Positions 22,905 to 31,079 of a stretch of DNA of 64,000 nt are shown in pieces. Below the pieces are notes generated by a model. It was not told the origin of the DNA, did no database searches, and saw only the letters and a program-made list of their open reading frames with translations. The stretch spans positions 124,001-188,000 of the forward strand of contig NZ_JARXVG010000002.1 of the NCBI RefSeq assembly GCF_029892485.1. The letters are read 5' to 3'. This DNA is from Variovorax boronicumulans. GTDB lineage: Bacteria > Pseudomonadota > Gammaproteobacteria > Burkholderiales > Burkholderiaceae_C. The translations under genes were made by a program, and so were the position numbers. How positions within the stretch are numbered: the first letter of the stretch is position 1; each line of letters starts with the position of its first letter.

Positions 22905-24167
22905 ATGGGCGAGATGAAGAACACTGTTGCCGTGCTGGGCGCCGGAATCGTCGGGGTGTCGTGCGCGCTCGAACTCCAGCGTCGGGGCTTCGACGTGACG
23001 GTCTTCGACAGGCTCGCGCCAGGCCGCGAAACGTCTTACGGCAACGCTGGGGTGATTGCCCGCAGCTCGCTGATGCCGTTCAACCATCCCGGGTTGTGGT
23101 CTTCGCTGCCCAGGCTGCTGAAGAACCAGTCCGCGAGCTTTCGCTACAACCCGCGTTTCGTCGCGAAGAACCTGCCGTGGGCGTTGAAGTTTCTGTCGAA
23201 CACGCGCACGGCCGTCTTTCACGAGACCACCGCGGCGCTCGATGCGCTGATCCGTCTTTCGACGCAGGAGCATCGACGGCTCCTCTGCGAAGCTGGCGCG
23301 GCGCATCGCTTGCGCACGAGCGGTTGGCTCTTTCTCTACCGCAGCGAGGAAAGTTTTCTCGGCAGCCAGCTCTCCCGCGACACCTTCGCGAAGTTCGGCA
23401 TTGCGACGCAAGCGCTCGATGCGCGAGAGCTTGCGCAGCTCGAGCCGCATCTGAAGCCTCTGTTCCCCCGCGCGCTGTGGATCCAGGACTCCTTGTCGGT
23501 GGACAGCCCGGGCCAGGTGGTCGAAGCGTATGCCAGGCTTTTCGTCGCCCGCGGAGGGCGCATCCGGCAGGCTTCGATCGGCGGACTTCACCGCCAAGGC
23601 ACCGATGCCTGGCGAGTGACCGAAGACGCCGGCACGGTCCACGAGGCTTCACGTGTCGTGCTCGCACTCGGGCCATGGACCAAGGAGTTCGCGAAGAAGT
23701 CGCTGGGGCTTTCGGTGCCGATGGCTTTCGAGCGCGGCTACCACATGCACTACCGCGCGGCCGGTGGGGCCTCGCTCGGGCGCCCGGTCTACGACACCGG
23801 CGGCGGCTACGTGCTGTCGCCGATGGAACAGGGCCTGCGCCTGTCGACCGGCGTGCAGCTGACCGATCTCGAAGCACCGAAGAACCTCGCCCAGCTGGAC
23901 CTGGCCGAACAGGCGGCGCGCGAGGCCTTTCCGATCGAAGACCGGCTTGAAAAAGAACCCTGGCTCGGAAGCCGGCCGACGCTGCCGGACAGCCGCCCCA
24001 TCATCGGCGAATGCCCCGGCCATGCAGGGCTGTGGCTTGCGTTCGGCCATCAGCACATCGGCTTCAACACGGGCCCGGGCTCGGCCGCGCTGCTGGCATC
24101 GATGATGGCCGGGGAAGCCTGTGCGTTCGACCCCGCACCGTTTCGTCCCTCCAGGTTCATCGGCTGA
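22905..24167 (+). CDS. FAD-dependent oxidoreductase, D-amino-acid dehydrogenase (DadA)-like
   Basis: A 420-aa flavoenzyme. The N-terminal dinucleotide-binding motif is VAVLGAGIVGVSCALELQRRGFDVTVFD; the DadA-type sequence YGNAGVIARSSLMPFNHPG follows. The C-terminal FAD motif is LPDSRPIIGECPGHAGLWLAFGHQHIGF. DadA-like enzymes oxidatively deaminate D-amino acids and pass electrons to the respiratory chain. An alternative ATG lies at 22914. It follows the saccharopine-dehydrogenase-like gene by 70 nt. Confidence 0.88.
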   Translation: MGEMKNTVAVLGAGIVGVSCALELQRRGFDVTVFDRLAPGRETSYGNAGVIARSSLMPFNHPGLWSSLPRLLKNQSASFRYNPRFVAKNLPWALKFLSNTRTAVFHETTAALDALIRLSTQEHRRLLCEAGAAHRLRTSGWLFLYRSEESFLGSQLSRDTFAKFGIATQALDARELAQLEPHLKPLFPRALWIQDSLSVDSPGQVVEAYARLFVARGGRIRQASIGGLHRQGTDAWRVTEDAGTVHEASRVVLALGPWTKEFAKKSLGLSVPMAFERGYHMHYRAAGGASLGRPVYDTGGGYVLSPMEQGLRLSTGVQLTDLEAPKNLAQLDLAEQAAREAFPIEDRLEKEPWLGSRPTLPDSRPIIGECPGHAGLWLAFGHQHIGFNTGPGSAALLASMMAGEACAFDPAPFRPSRFIG

Positions 24168-24395
24168 GGATGTTTTGCTAGCGCCCCATCCTTACGAGCA
24201 CCTGAGCAAGCCGCGCCGGCGCGCAAACCGCATGGCGTTTCGCCGGTTCGACGCGACGGTACGACGAGAACTTCGCGCCGGTCTGTCGAACTGTCGCGTT
24301 GCTTGTGACAATCGCGGCTCCTGGACTTTCGTCACCGGATGGGAAGTGCTTCTTTCCAATTTATTCAGATGGCGAGCTTTTTGCTTGGAGACACC

Positions 24396-25229
24396 GTGAC
24401 TACAAAACGAACTTTCATCCGCACGCTCATCGCATTGACGAGCGCATTCACCTTGACCCTCGGCGCGGCGCAGGAGCCCGAAAGCTCGATGGCCCGCGTT
24501 CAACGGACCAAGGTGCTTCGCGTCGGCGCGATTGCCGGCGCCATCCCCTACTTCAACAAGGACCTGGTTTCCAGCAAGTGGGAGGGCTTCGGCCCCGACT
24601 TTTCCGAAAGCCTCGCCAGGAAGCTCGGCGCCAAGGTGGAGTACGTCGAGACGACCTGGGGCAATGCGGTGCTGGACCTGCAGTCGAACAAGATCGATGC
24701 GATGTTCGGCATGGCACCGACGCCGGCGCGCAAGGAGGTCGTGAACTTCTCCGACACCCTGTTCGACAACACCTACACCGCCGTGTGCAAGAAAGGCTTC
24801 CCGACCAAGACCTGGGAACAGCTGAATGCGCCGGAAAACAAGATCGTGGTCGACGTGGGCTCGAGCCATGACCAATTGGCCACGCGCGTTCTCCCGAAGG
24901 CACAGGTGCAGCGCCTGGAGAACTCGGGCTCCGCAACGCTCGCCCTGCAGGCGGGCCGCGCCGACTGCCAGATCCTGGTGATCCTGCTGGCGCAGCCGCT
25001 CCTCGCCAAGCGCGCCAGCATCGGCACGATGCAGATCCCGACACCGGTCTACACCGCCCCCGTCAGCATCGGCCTGCGCAAGGAAGCCGACCCCGCCATG
25101 CAGGCGGCGGTCAACGCCTGGCTGAACGAAGTCCGCGCGAAGGGCGAGGTCCGCAGCGTGATCCTGAAAAACATGGAGAAGCTCGCAGGCGTTCCCGCCA
25201 GCGCGTTCCCGCCCGAAATCAAGTTCTGA
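24396..25229 (+). CDS. ABC transporter substrate-binding protein, polar amino acid type
   Basis: A 277-aa periplasmic binding protein of family 3. The signal peptide runs to about residue 25 (TLTLGAAQ). Core motifs are KVLRVGAIAGAIPYF, WEGFGPDFSESLARKLGAKVEYV and DLQSNKIDAMFGMAPTPARKEVVNFSD. The start is GTG with GGAG 5 nt upstream; longer frames would begin without a signal peptide. It is followed at 12 nt by its permease. Confidence 0.9.
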   Translation: MTTKRTFIRTLIALTSAFTLTLGAAQEPESSMARVQRTKVLRVGAIAGAIPYFNKDLVSSKWEGFGPDFSESLARKLGAKVEYVETTWGNAVLDLQSNKIDAMFGMAPTPARKEVVNFSDTLFDNTYTAVCKKGFPTKTWEQLNAPENKIVVDVGSSHDQLATRVLPKAQVQRLENSGSATLALQAGRADCQILVILLAQPLLAKRASIGTMQIPTPVYTAPVSIGLRKEADPAMQAAVNAWLNEVRAKGEVRSVILKNMEKLAGVPASAFPPEIKF

Positions 25230-25241
25230 CGCAAGCCTCCC

Positions 25242-26036
25242 ATGGAATACGCTGAATCGCAGGAGGCGCCGAAGTCGCGGTCTCGCCTGGGCGTCGCCCT
25301 GATGGTGGTCCTGGGGGTGGCCGGTGCCTGGGCCCTGGTCAGGCATTTCGCAGGCGGGAGCGCTGCGTCGGCTGGCTACGAATGGGATTTCACCGTGCTG
25401 TGGAAGTATCGTTCGCTGCTCATCGCCGGATTGCTCTACACGCTGCTCTTCACGGTGATCTGCGTGGTGCTGGGGCTGCTGGTGGGCCTGCTCACGGGGC
25501 TGGGGCGCCTGTCGACCAACCCGTACATCACGGCGCCGCTGCGGGCCTACATCGAGGTGTTCCGGTGCACACCGGTGTTGGTGCAGCTCGTGTGGTTCTA
25601 CTACGCGCTGCCCGTGCTCACCGGCCTCGAGCTGTCGGCAACTGCGGCCGCCACCCTGTGCCTGACGCTGTACGGCGGTGCGTTCTATTCCGAGATCGTC
25701 CGCGGCGGGATCATCGCCGTCGATTCGGGACAGACGGAAGCGGGCAAGGCGCTGGGCATGACACGCCTGCAGCTGCTTCGCCGCGTGGTGCTGCCGCAGG
25801 CATTCAAGAAGATGGTGCCGCCCCTGATGAACCAATCCATCATGCAGCTGAAGAACACCTCGCTGCTCTCGGTTCTGGCCGTGCCGGACCTGCTCTACCA
25901 GGGCCAGGTCATCGCGCACGACACCTACCGCCCCCTGGAGCTCTACACCTTCATTGCGGTCGCCTATTTCGTCGTGCTCCTGCCCGTCACGATCTGGGCC
26001 AAGCGCATGGAGTACGGCGCGGCGAAGGAGGCCTGA
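25242..26036 (+). CDS. Amino acid ABC transporter permease (HisM/GlnP type)
   Basis: A 264-aa inner membrane subunit with one extra N-terminal helix and five core helices. The EAA loop contacting the ATPase is [43 protein letters not shown] is the family's conserved N-terminal signature. A single permease suggests a homodimer. It is separated from the ATPase gene by one base. Confidence 0.93.
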   Translation: MEYAESQEAPKSRSRLGVALMVVLGVAGAWALVRHFAGGSAASAGYEWDFTVLWKYRSLLIAGLLYTLLFTVICVVLGLLVGLLTGLGRLSTNPYITAPLRAYIEVFRCTPVLVQLVWFYYALPVLTGLELSATAAATLCLTLYGGAFYSEIVRGGIIAVDSGQTEAGKALGMTRLQLLRRVVLPQAFKKMVPPLMNQSIMQLKNTSLLSVLAVPDLLYQGQVIAHDTYRPLELYTFIAVAYFVVLLPVTIWAKRMEYGAAKEA

Positions 26037-26037
26037 G

Positions 26038-26820
26038 ATGACCCAGGCCGTGATCGAAATTACCGGGCTGCGAAAGTCCTTCGGCGCCCACGTCGTCCTC
26101 AAGGACATCTCGCTGAAGATCGAGCGCGGCCAGGTGGTCGCCATGATCGGGCCTTCGGGCTCCGGCAAGTCCACGCTGCTTCGCTGCATCAACCTGCTGA
26201 CCATTCCGGACGGCGGGCGCATCGCCGTCGGCGACCAGACGATCCAGTTCAGCGGCAAGCAGACAGCGCTGCCCAGCGAGCGAAAGCTTGCGAAGTTCCG
26301 CGCTTCCACGGGCATGGTGTTCCAGCACTTCAACCTGTTCCCGCACATGACGGCGCTGCAGAACGTCATGGAAGGGCCGCTCACCGTGCTCAAGACCCCG
26401 AAGGCAGAAGCGGCCGCCGCAGCCCGGGCGCTGCTGCAGAAGGTGGGGCTGCTCGAGCGCGCCGACTACTACCCCGACAAGCTCTCGGGCGGCCAGAAGC
26501 AGCGCGTGGCGATCGCGCGCGCGCTGGCGATGAAGCCGAACGTCATGCTCTTCGACGAAGCCACCTCGGCGCTGGACCCCGAACTCGTCGGCGAAGTGCT
26601 GACCGTGATCAAGGAACTGGCCAAGGAAGGCATGACCATGATCCTCGTCACCCACGAGATCGGCTTCGCCCGCGAGGTGGCCGACCAGGTGATCTTCATG
26701 CGCGACGGGGTGGTGGCGGAAGCCGGCCCGCCCAGCATCGTGATCGACAACCCGCAGCAGGAATCGACGCGCGCTTTCCTGGGCCGCTTCAAGGGATCGG
26801 CTGCAGCAGCCATTGCCTAA
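26038..26820 (+). CDS. Amino acid ABC transporter ATP-binding protein (GlnQ/HisP type)
   Basis: A 260-aa ATPase with Walker [10 protein letters not shown]-loop [11 protein letters not shown], signature [16 protein letters not shown], Walker [15 protein letters not shown] and the H-loop [10 protein letters not shown]. The sequence is of the polar amino acid subfamily. It completes a binding protein-permease-ATPase importer. Confidence 0.95.
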   Translation: MTQAVIEITGLRKSFGAHVVLKDISLKIERGQVVAMIGPSGSGKSTLLRCINLLTIPDGGRIAVGDQTIQFSGKQTALPSERKLAKFRASTGMVFQHFNLFPHMTALQNVMEGPLTVLKTPKAEAAAAARALLQKVGLLERADYYPDKLSGGQKQRVAIARALAMKPNVMLFDEATSALDPELVGEVLTVIKELAKEGMTMILVTHEIGFAREVADQVIFMRDGVVAEAGPPSIVIDNPQQESTRAFLGRFKGSAAAAIA

Positions 26821-26881
26821 TGGCTGGCGTGCACTGTCGTAGCATGCCGCTCAGGTCCCGACAACTTCAGAAGGCAGTGCG

Positions 26882-27343
26882 ATGAATGCAGGACTCGACG
26901 ATCTGGACCGCCACCTGTTGAGCCTGCTCCAGGCCAACGCCAGGGACCCCGCCGCGAATCTGGGGCGCAAGCTCAAGATCGCGCGCACCACCGTCGTGGC
27001 GCGCATTGCCCGCCTCGAACGCGAAGGCGTTGTCGCGGGTTACGGCGTGCGCCTCGGCCAGAAGCTGGAGCATGCCGCCGTCCGGGCGATCTGCGGCATC
27101 AGCGTCGATGCGAAGCGCGCGCCCGCCGTGATCCGGGCGCTCGAGCGCGTGCCGGAGGTGGAGGAGCTCTCGGCCGTGAGCGGCCAATTCGACTACATGG
27201 TTTTCCTGCGGTGCGAAACCCCCGAAAAGCTGGACATGCTGCTCGACCAGCTGGGCCAGCTCGACGGCATCAAACAGACGCAGACATCGATCGTGCTGAG
27301 CCGAAAAATAGATCGCCGAAGCGCCCTTCCCGCGGTTGCCTGA
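26882..27343 (+). CDS. Lrp/AsnC family transcriptional regulator
   Basis: A 153-aa regulator with an N-terminal helix-turn-helix (LDDLDRHLLSLLQANARDPAANLGRKL, ARTTVVARIARLEREGVVAGYGV) and a C-terminal RAM ligand-binding domain (about residues 70-145, including EVEELSAVSGQFDYMVFLRC). Lrp-type proteins usually sense amino acids. Its place between an amino acid importer and a racemase suggests it controls this cluster. Confidence 0.92.
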   Translation: MNAGLDDLDRHLLSLLQANARDPAANLGRKLKIARTTVVARIARLEREGVVAGYGVRLGQKLEHAAVRAICGISVDAKRAPAVIRALERVPEVEELSAVSGQFDYMVFLRCETPEKLDMLLDQLGQLDGIKQTQTSIVLSRKIDRRSALPAVA

Positions 27344-27355
27344 GATTCTTCTCGC

Positions 27356-28039
27356 ATGAATGCTGCCGCTCCCGGTTTTCTCGGCGTGTTGATGCTCGAC
27401 ACGCGCTTTCCACGGCCCCCAGGCGATGTCGGCAATCCCGAGACCTACGCGCGGGCAGGCATCCCGGTGCGATTTTTCACCGTGGAAGGTGCTTCGCCCA
27501 GACGCATCGTCGAGGAAGCGGACCCTCGCCTGATCCAGCCATTCGTCGATGCCGCGGTGCGGCTGGTCGCGGAGGGCGCGTCGATGATCACCACGAGTTG
27601 CGGCTTTTTGGCCGTCTACCAGGACGTGATCGCGAGGGCTGTCCCGGTGCCGGTGCTGACGTCGAGCCTTCTGCAGGTGCCGCGTCATGCGCGCCCGGGC
27701 ATCGTCACTTTCGATGCGCAATCCCTGACCCCGCAGATTCTCCAGGCTGCCGGGGTGCCGGCGGAAACACCTATCACGGGTGTGCGGCCGGGCTGCGAAT
27801 TCCATCGCCGCATCCTGAACAACGACACGGTGCTCGATCTCGCCGAGGCGCAGCGCAACGTCGTCGACGCGGCCATGCGGCTGGTGGAAGCGTCACCCTC
27901 GGTGGAGAACATCGTGCTCGAGTGCACGAACATGCCGCCCTACAGGGAGGCGGTGGCAGCAGCCACGGGCCGCGAAGTGCACGACATCGAAACGCTGATC
28001 CTGGACGCTTGGCGCACTGCGCGCAGCGCGTCTTCCTGA
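27356..28039 (+). CDS. Aspartate/glutamate racemase family protein
   Basis: A 227-aa protein with the two catalytic cysteines of the Asp/Glu/hydantoin racemase superfamily, Cys82 (ITTSCGFLAVYQ) and Cys190 (IVLECTNMPPYR), each in a conserved setting. This cofactor-free fold interconverts amino acid enantiomers through two Cys bases. It ends the amino-acid cluster and would supply or consume a D-isomer for the DadA-like enzyme at 22905. Its substrate is not determinable; hydantoin racemase or maleate isomerase relatives are alternatives. Confidence 0.85.
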   Translation: MNAAAPGFLGVLMLDTRFPRPPGDVGNPETYARAGIPVRFFTVEGASPRRIVEEADPRLIQPFVDAAVRLVAEGASMITTSCGFLAVYQDVIARAVPVPVLTSSLLQVPRHARPGIVTFDAQSLTPQILQAAGVPAETPITGVRPGCEFHRRILNNDTVLDLAEAQRNVVDAAMRLVEASPSVENIVLECTNMPPYREAVAAATGREVHDIETLILDAWRTARSASS

Positions 28040-28049
28040 CTCCGAACTC

Positions 28050-28688
28050 CTAGCGCTGGCTCTCGGCGGCCACGGCGCGCACCAGCCGCGTGGCGGGCGC
28101 CACAAGCTCGCGCAGGTCGCCGGCGCGGCCCTGCTCGATGGCCTGCAGCACCAGCTCGTTGATGCCTCCCACCACCGTCATCGCCATCTGGCTCGTGAGA
28201 TGTGCGGTCCTGTCGCCTTCCGCGCCGCTGCTGTTGATCGCCACCTGGATGAAGTTGGCGATCTCGTCGTTGACGCGGCGGCGTGCCGCAAGGCCCGGCA
28301 TGCCGAGCCCGAGGATCTCGACGAAGAGCGTGCGCAAGAGGACCGGGTCCTGCGCGAGGTAGTCGAAGTACGCGGCCATCGCCTGCTCGACCTGCGCATG
28401 CCAAGGCTGCACGGGGTCGAAGGCCTCGCTCACCGCCTGCAGGGCGAGGCGGCTGGCGGTTTCGTACAGCGCGATCAGGCACTCGGTCTTGGTGCTGAAG
28501 TGCTCGTAGAACGTGCGGCGCGATACGGAGGCCTCGCGCACGATGTCCGCAATGGTCGTATCGGCGTAACCCTTGGCCGCCACGGCCTGCGCCATGCCCT
28601 GCAGGAGGCGCGCACGGTGTTCGCTCTCCGTGCCCTCGGCGGACTTGGCAGTCGCGATTTTTTCAATGGTGTCGCTCATGGATGGCAC
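28050..28688 (-). CDS. TetR/AcrR family transcriptional regulator
   Basis: A 212-aa repressor with an N-terminal helix-turn-helix at about residues 28-75 (GMAQAVAAKGYADTTIADIVREASVSRRTFYEHFSTKTECLIALYE). The C-terminal all-helical ligand domain is typical in length. The start is GTG at 28688, with AGGA 4 nt upstream; an in-frame ATG at 28679 is the alternative. It is divergent from the metal-dependent hydrolase gene with two identical-format palindromes between them. Confidence 0.9.
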   Translation of the reverse strand: MPSMSDTIEKIATAKSAEGTESEHRARLLQGMAQAVAAKGYADTTIADIVREASVSRRTFYEHFSTKTECLIALYETASRLALQAVSEAFDPVQPWHAQVEQAMAAYFDYLAQDPVLLRTLFVEILGLGMPGLAARRRVNDEIANFIQVAINSSGAEGDRTAHLTSQMAMTVVGGINELVLQAIEQGRAGDLRELVAPATRLVRAVAAESQR

Positions 28689-28703
28689 ATTTTCCTACGT
28701 CTC

Positions 28704-28719
28704 GGTACTTGACAGTACC
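28704..28719. promoter_or_regulatory. Candidate TetR operator 1
   Basis: The 16-bp palindrome GGTACTTGACAGTACC (GGTAC-N6-GTACC). It overlaps a TTGACA hexamer that could be a -35 element for the rightward gene. A second copy of the same format lies 44 bp away. Confidence 0.6.
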
Positions 28720-28747
28720 AGCATCGACTCGCACCATGAAGGCATGC

Positions 28748-28763
28748 GGTACGAAGCTGTACC
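28748..28763. promoter_or_regulatory. Candidate TetR operator 2
   Basis: The 16-bp palindrome GGTACGAAGCTGTACC, same GGTAC-N6-GTACC format as the site at 28704, with a different central hexamer. Centre-to-centre distance is 44 bp, about four helical turns, placing both sites on one face of the DNA. Confidence 0.6.
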
Positions 28764-28799
28764 AGTCTTCTTCCAACGCCTGTCCCGAGGATTGTTTTC

Positions 28800-29645
28800 A
28801 TGACCGAACTCGTTGTCCGCCGCCTTCTGATCGACCTGCAATCGCCTTTTGCCCGCAACTGGTGCGGCGGCGATGCATTCTCGACCGCCTTCTTCAACGC
28901 CCTGTCGATGAGTTTCCCTTTTGGCGAGCAATTCTTCATCGACGCCGTGCGCGACGCGGTGGTGACCCTGCCGCCCGAAGTGCAGGAAAAGTACCGCGAC
29001 GACGTGCGCGGTTTCATCGGGCAGGAAGCCACGCACCGGCGCATCCACACGCTTTTCAACAACCACCTCGAGAGCCAGGGCCTGGTCGATGGCTGGACGG
29101 CGCGCGCCAACAAGCGGTTGGCACTGATGGAGGAAGCCGATCCGCGGCACGCGCTGGCCGTCACGGCCGCCACCGAGCACTTCACCGCGATGTTCGCCGA
29201 ATGGCTGCTGGCCCGCCCGGAGATCCTCGACGGCGCGGAGCCGCGCTTGCGCACCATGTGGCTGTGGCACAGCGCCGAGGAACTGGAGCACAAGTCGGTC
29301 GCCTTCGACGTCTACAAGGCCACGGGCGGCTCGGAGGAATGGCGCAAGCGCTGGTTCCGCCGCGTGACCGTCATGTTCCTTGGCGACCTGATGCACCAGA
29401 CCATCGACAACCTGCGCCACGAAAAGCAGTTGTGGAAATGGGCGACCTGGAAGAGCGCGGCGCGCATTCTCCTGAGCAAGGACGGCCTGCTGCGCGGCAA
29501 CCTGCGCGGCTGGCGCGCCTACCTGCGCGCCGACTTCCATCCGGCGCAGCAGGACAGCAGCCTGTCGACGCGATGGCTGGCCGACAACCGGGCGCAATAC
29601 ATGCCCGTGGGCGGCGCACCCGAGGCCGCTGCCGCGGCTCAGTAA
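28800..29645 (+). CDS. Metal-dependent hydrolase (PF10118-type, ferritin-like)
   Basis: A 281-aa helical protein with spaced metal-ligand motifs GQEATHRRIH (about residues 76-85), ATEHFTAMFAEW (about 122-133) and WHSAEELEHKSVAFDVY (about 159-175). These Glu/His patterns resemble a di-metal ferritin-like centre. The annotated family name is hydrolase, but the chemistry is not established. GAGG lies 9 nt before the ATG. Expression is probably controlled by the divergent TetR protein. Confidence 0.82.
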   Translation: MTELVVRRLLIDLQSPFARNWCGGDAFSTAFFNALSMSFPFGEQFFIDAVRDAVVTLPPEVQEKYRDDVRGFIGQEATHRRIHTLFNNHLESQGLVDGWTARANKRLALMEEADPRHALAVTAATEHFTAMFAEWLLARPEILDGAEPRLRTMWLWHSAEELEHKSVAFDVYKATGGSEEWRKRWFRRVTVMFLGDLMHQTIDNLRHEKQLWKWATWKSAARILLSKDGLLRGNLRGWRAYLRADFHPAQQDSSLSTRWLADNRAQYMPVGGAPEAAAAAQ

Positions 29646-30229
29646 AGGCCGGCGCGCTGCGACAGGGCGCCGTGGCCCGTCTGCTGCTGCTCGGAGCGCA
29701 GCGTCAGATCGTGCAGGGTGTCGAAATCAGAGGGCGCGTCGGGCACGCGCATCACCATCTCGAGCTCGTGCATCGAAGCGATCCACCGGCCGGCGGCCGA
29801 ATCGGCCGGCTCGTCGTTGGCGAAGGTGCCGTCGCGGATGTAGAGGGTCTCGCCCTCAGGACGCTCGGCATGGAGCTCGACCAGGCGGGCGATCGAGAAG
29901 TTGTACGTCACGAGCTTCTCGCGCGTCTTGCGGTCCTTGCCGCCACAGTTGAAGGAGCCTTCCGCCGCGATGACGATGCAGGAGCCCTCGACGCCGCCGT
30001 CCATGTCGATCTCGTTGCCGGAACGCCAGATGGCGTTGGGCAGGCGCACCCGCACCTTGTCGATCACCAGGTCGCGCTGCTTGTTGAGGCTGCTGAGGGG
30101 CGGCACCAGGGAACGCAACTGCCGCAAGCGCTCCGCGAAGTTGTCGTCCATGAGGAATTCGACGTGGTGCGTGGCGCTGCCCGACGAGCGCTTGACCACC
30201 TGCATGACGACATGGCGCGGCTTGCTCAT
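29639..30229 (-). CDS. Hypothetical protein, 196 aa
   Basis: Not recognised. It begins MSKPRHVVMQVVKRSSGSATHHVEF; the start is chosen because AAAGGG lies 7 nt upstream, against an in-frame GTG at 30247. It has no signal peptide or membrane segment. Its 3' end overlaps the convergent hydrolase gene by 7 nt. Codon use matches the host. Gene reality is supported by the good ribosome binding site and strong third-position GC bias. Confidence 0.65.
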   Translation of the reverse strand: MSKPRHVVMQVVKRSSGSATHHVEFLMDDNFAERLRQLRSLVPPLSSLNKQRDLVIDKVRVRLPNAIWRSGNEIDMDGGVEGSCIVIAAEGSFNCGGKDRKTREKLVTYNFSIARLVELHAERPEGETLYIRDGTFANDEPADSAAGRWIASMHELEMVMRVPDAPSDFDTLHDLTLRSEQQQTGHGALSQRAGLY

Positions 30230-30398
30230 GGAAGAACCCTTTGGCACGCGTCAACGTCCACGCCCAATGCCGGGCAGCCATGGCCTTGCTGGAATTGATT
30301 TGTCATCGGCTACAGATTAGAACTTTTGAATGAATGCAATCACATGCATCATTTGTGTCCAACTGTATATCGATTAAGTCCGTTTTGAAAGGAAATCT

Positions 30399-30424
30399 GC
30401 GACATGCCCGCGCGGACATGTCGC
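30399..30424. terminator. Near-perfect 26-bp palindrome, possible terminator
   Basis: Arms GCGACATG and CATGTCGC enclose CCCGCGCGGA, itself nearly palindromic, so the whole 26 bp is self-complementary but for one pair. On the minus strand it lies 32 nt beyond the end of the lipid operon and is followed by AGATTTCCTTTTC, a weak T tract. It may terminate that operon or be a protein-binding dyad. Confidence 0.45.
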
Positions 30425-30455
30425 CAAAACGTCGCCGCTTCGTGCTAGCAGGAAG

Positions 30456-30707
30456 CTAGCTCGACGACGTTTCCGACTGCTCCAGCGCTTCGTCGAGTGC
30501 CTTGCACGAAGGCGCGCAGACAGTTTGCGACTTGCCCAGCACCTGGCGCGTGCGCAATTGCGAACGCACGCGGTGCTTGCCGCACATGAAGCAGGACATG
30601 GTCGCCCCGCTGAAAGACGCCGAAGCGCGGAACGGGGAACCCGGTGTCTTGGTCTTGTAGCGCAGGCCGTCCGCCACCACTGCCGTCTTCACTTCACCCT
30701 TCGCCAT
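30456..30707 (-). CDS. Small four-cysteine (zinc-ribbon-like) protein
   Basis: An 83-aa basic protein beginning MAKGEVKTAVVADGLRYKTK. The cysteines form CFMCGKHR and, about 25 residues later, CAPSC, a plausible zinc site. No homologue is recognised by eye. It overlaps the preceding gene by 14 nt and so belongs to the same transcript as the lipid operon. RNA or protein binding is possible but unproven. Confidence 0.6.
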   Translation of the reverse strand: MAKGEVKTAVVADGLRYKTKTPGSPFRASASFSGATMSCFMCGKHRVRSQLRTRQVLGKSQTVCAPSCKALDEALEQSETSSS

Positions 30708-31053
30708 GCGTCTTGTCCTTGTTCGTTTTGGCAGCGCCCATGGCGCGTGCAATGGTTTCCCTGGCGCTTATTTCAGCCGCAAGAGAAGCGTCCAATGCCG
30801 AGCGGCAAAGCCCGGCGTGCTGATAGTTGAGGTTCTCATAAACCTCGGATGCGGCCGGATAGGCATCGAGCAGGCGGCCCAGATCGGCGCCTGGCGCGAC
30901 ATCCTCGAACTCATGTACCAGGTGCTCGACCACCGAGCGGTACTGCTCGGCACCGACGGGCACGGCGCTGTGTTCGAGCCGTTCCAGCAGTTGAGCCAGC
31001 ACCTGGGTCACTGCCAGATCGGTCTTGGGGGACGGATTATGGGTCGTGTTCAT
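30694..31053 (-). CDS. Hypothetical protein, 119 aa
   Basis: An acidic, helical protein beginning MNTTHNPSPKTDLAVTQVLAQLL, with VVEHLVHEFEDVAPGADLGRLLDAYPAASEVYENL. No recognised domain. No clear Shine-Dalgarno; an alternative start lies three codons upstream at 31062. It follows the 303-aa gene by 26 nt and overlaps the four-Cys gene by 14 nt, so it probably belongs to the operon. Confidence 0.6.
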   Translation of the reverse strand: MNTTHNPSPKTDLAVTQVLAQLLERLEHSAVPVGAEQYRSVVEHLVHEFEDVAPGADLGRLLDAYPAASEVYENLNYQHAGLCRSALDASLAAEISARETIARAMGAAKTNKDKTHGEG

Positions 31054-31079
31054 GGGTTGCATCTGGGGGCAGCATACGC

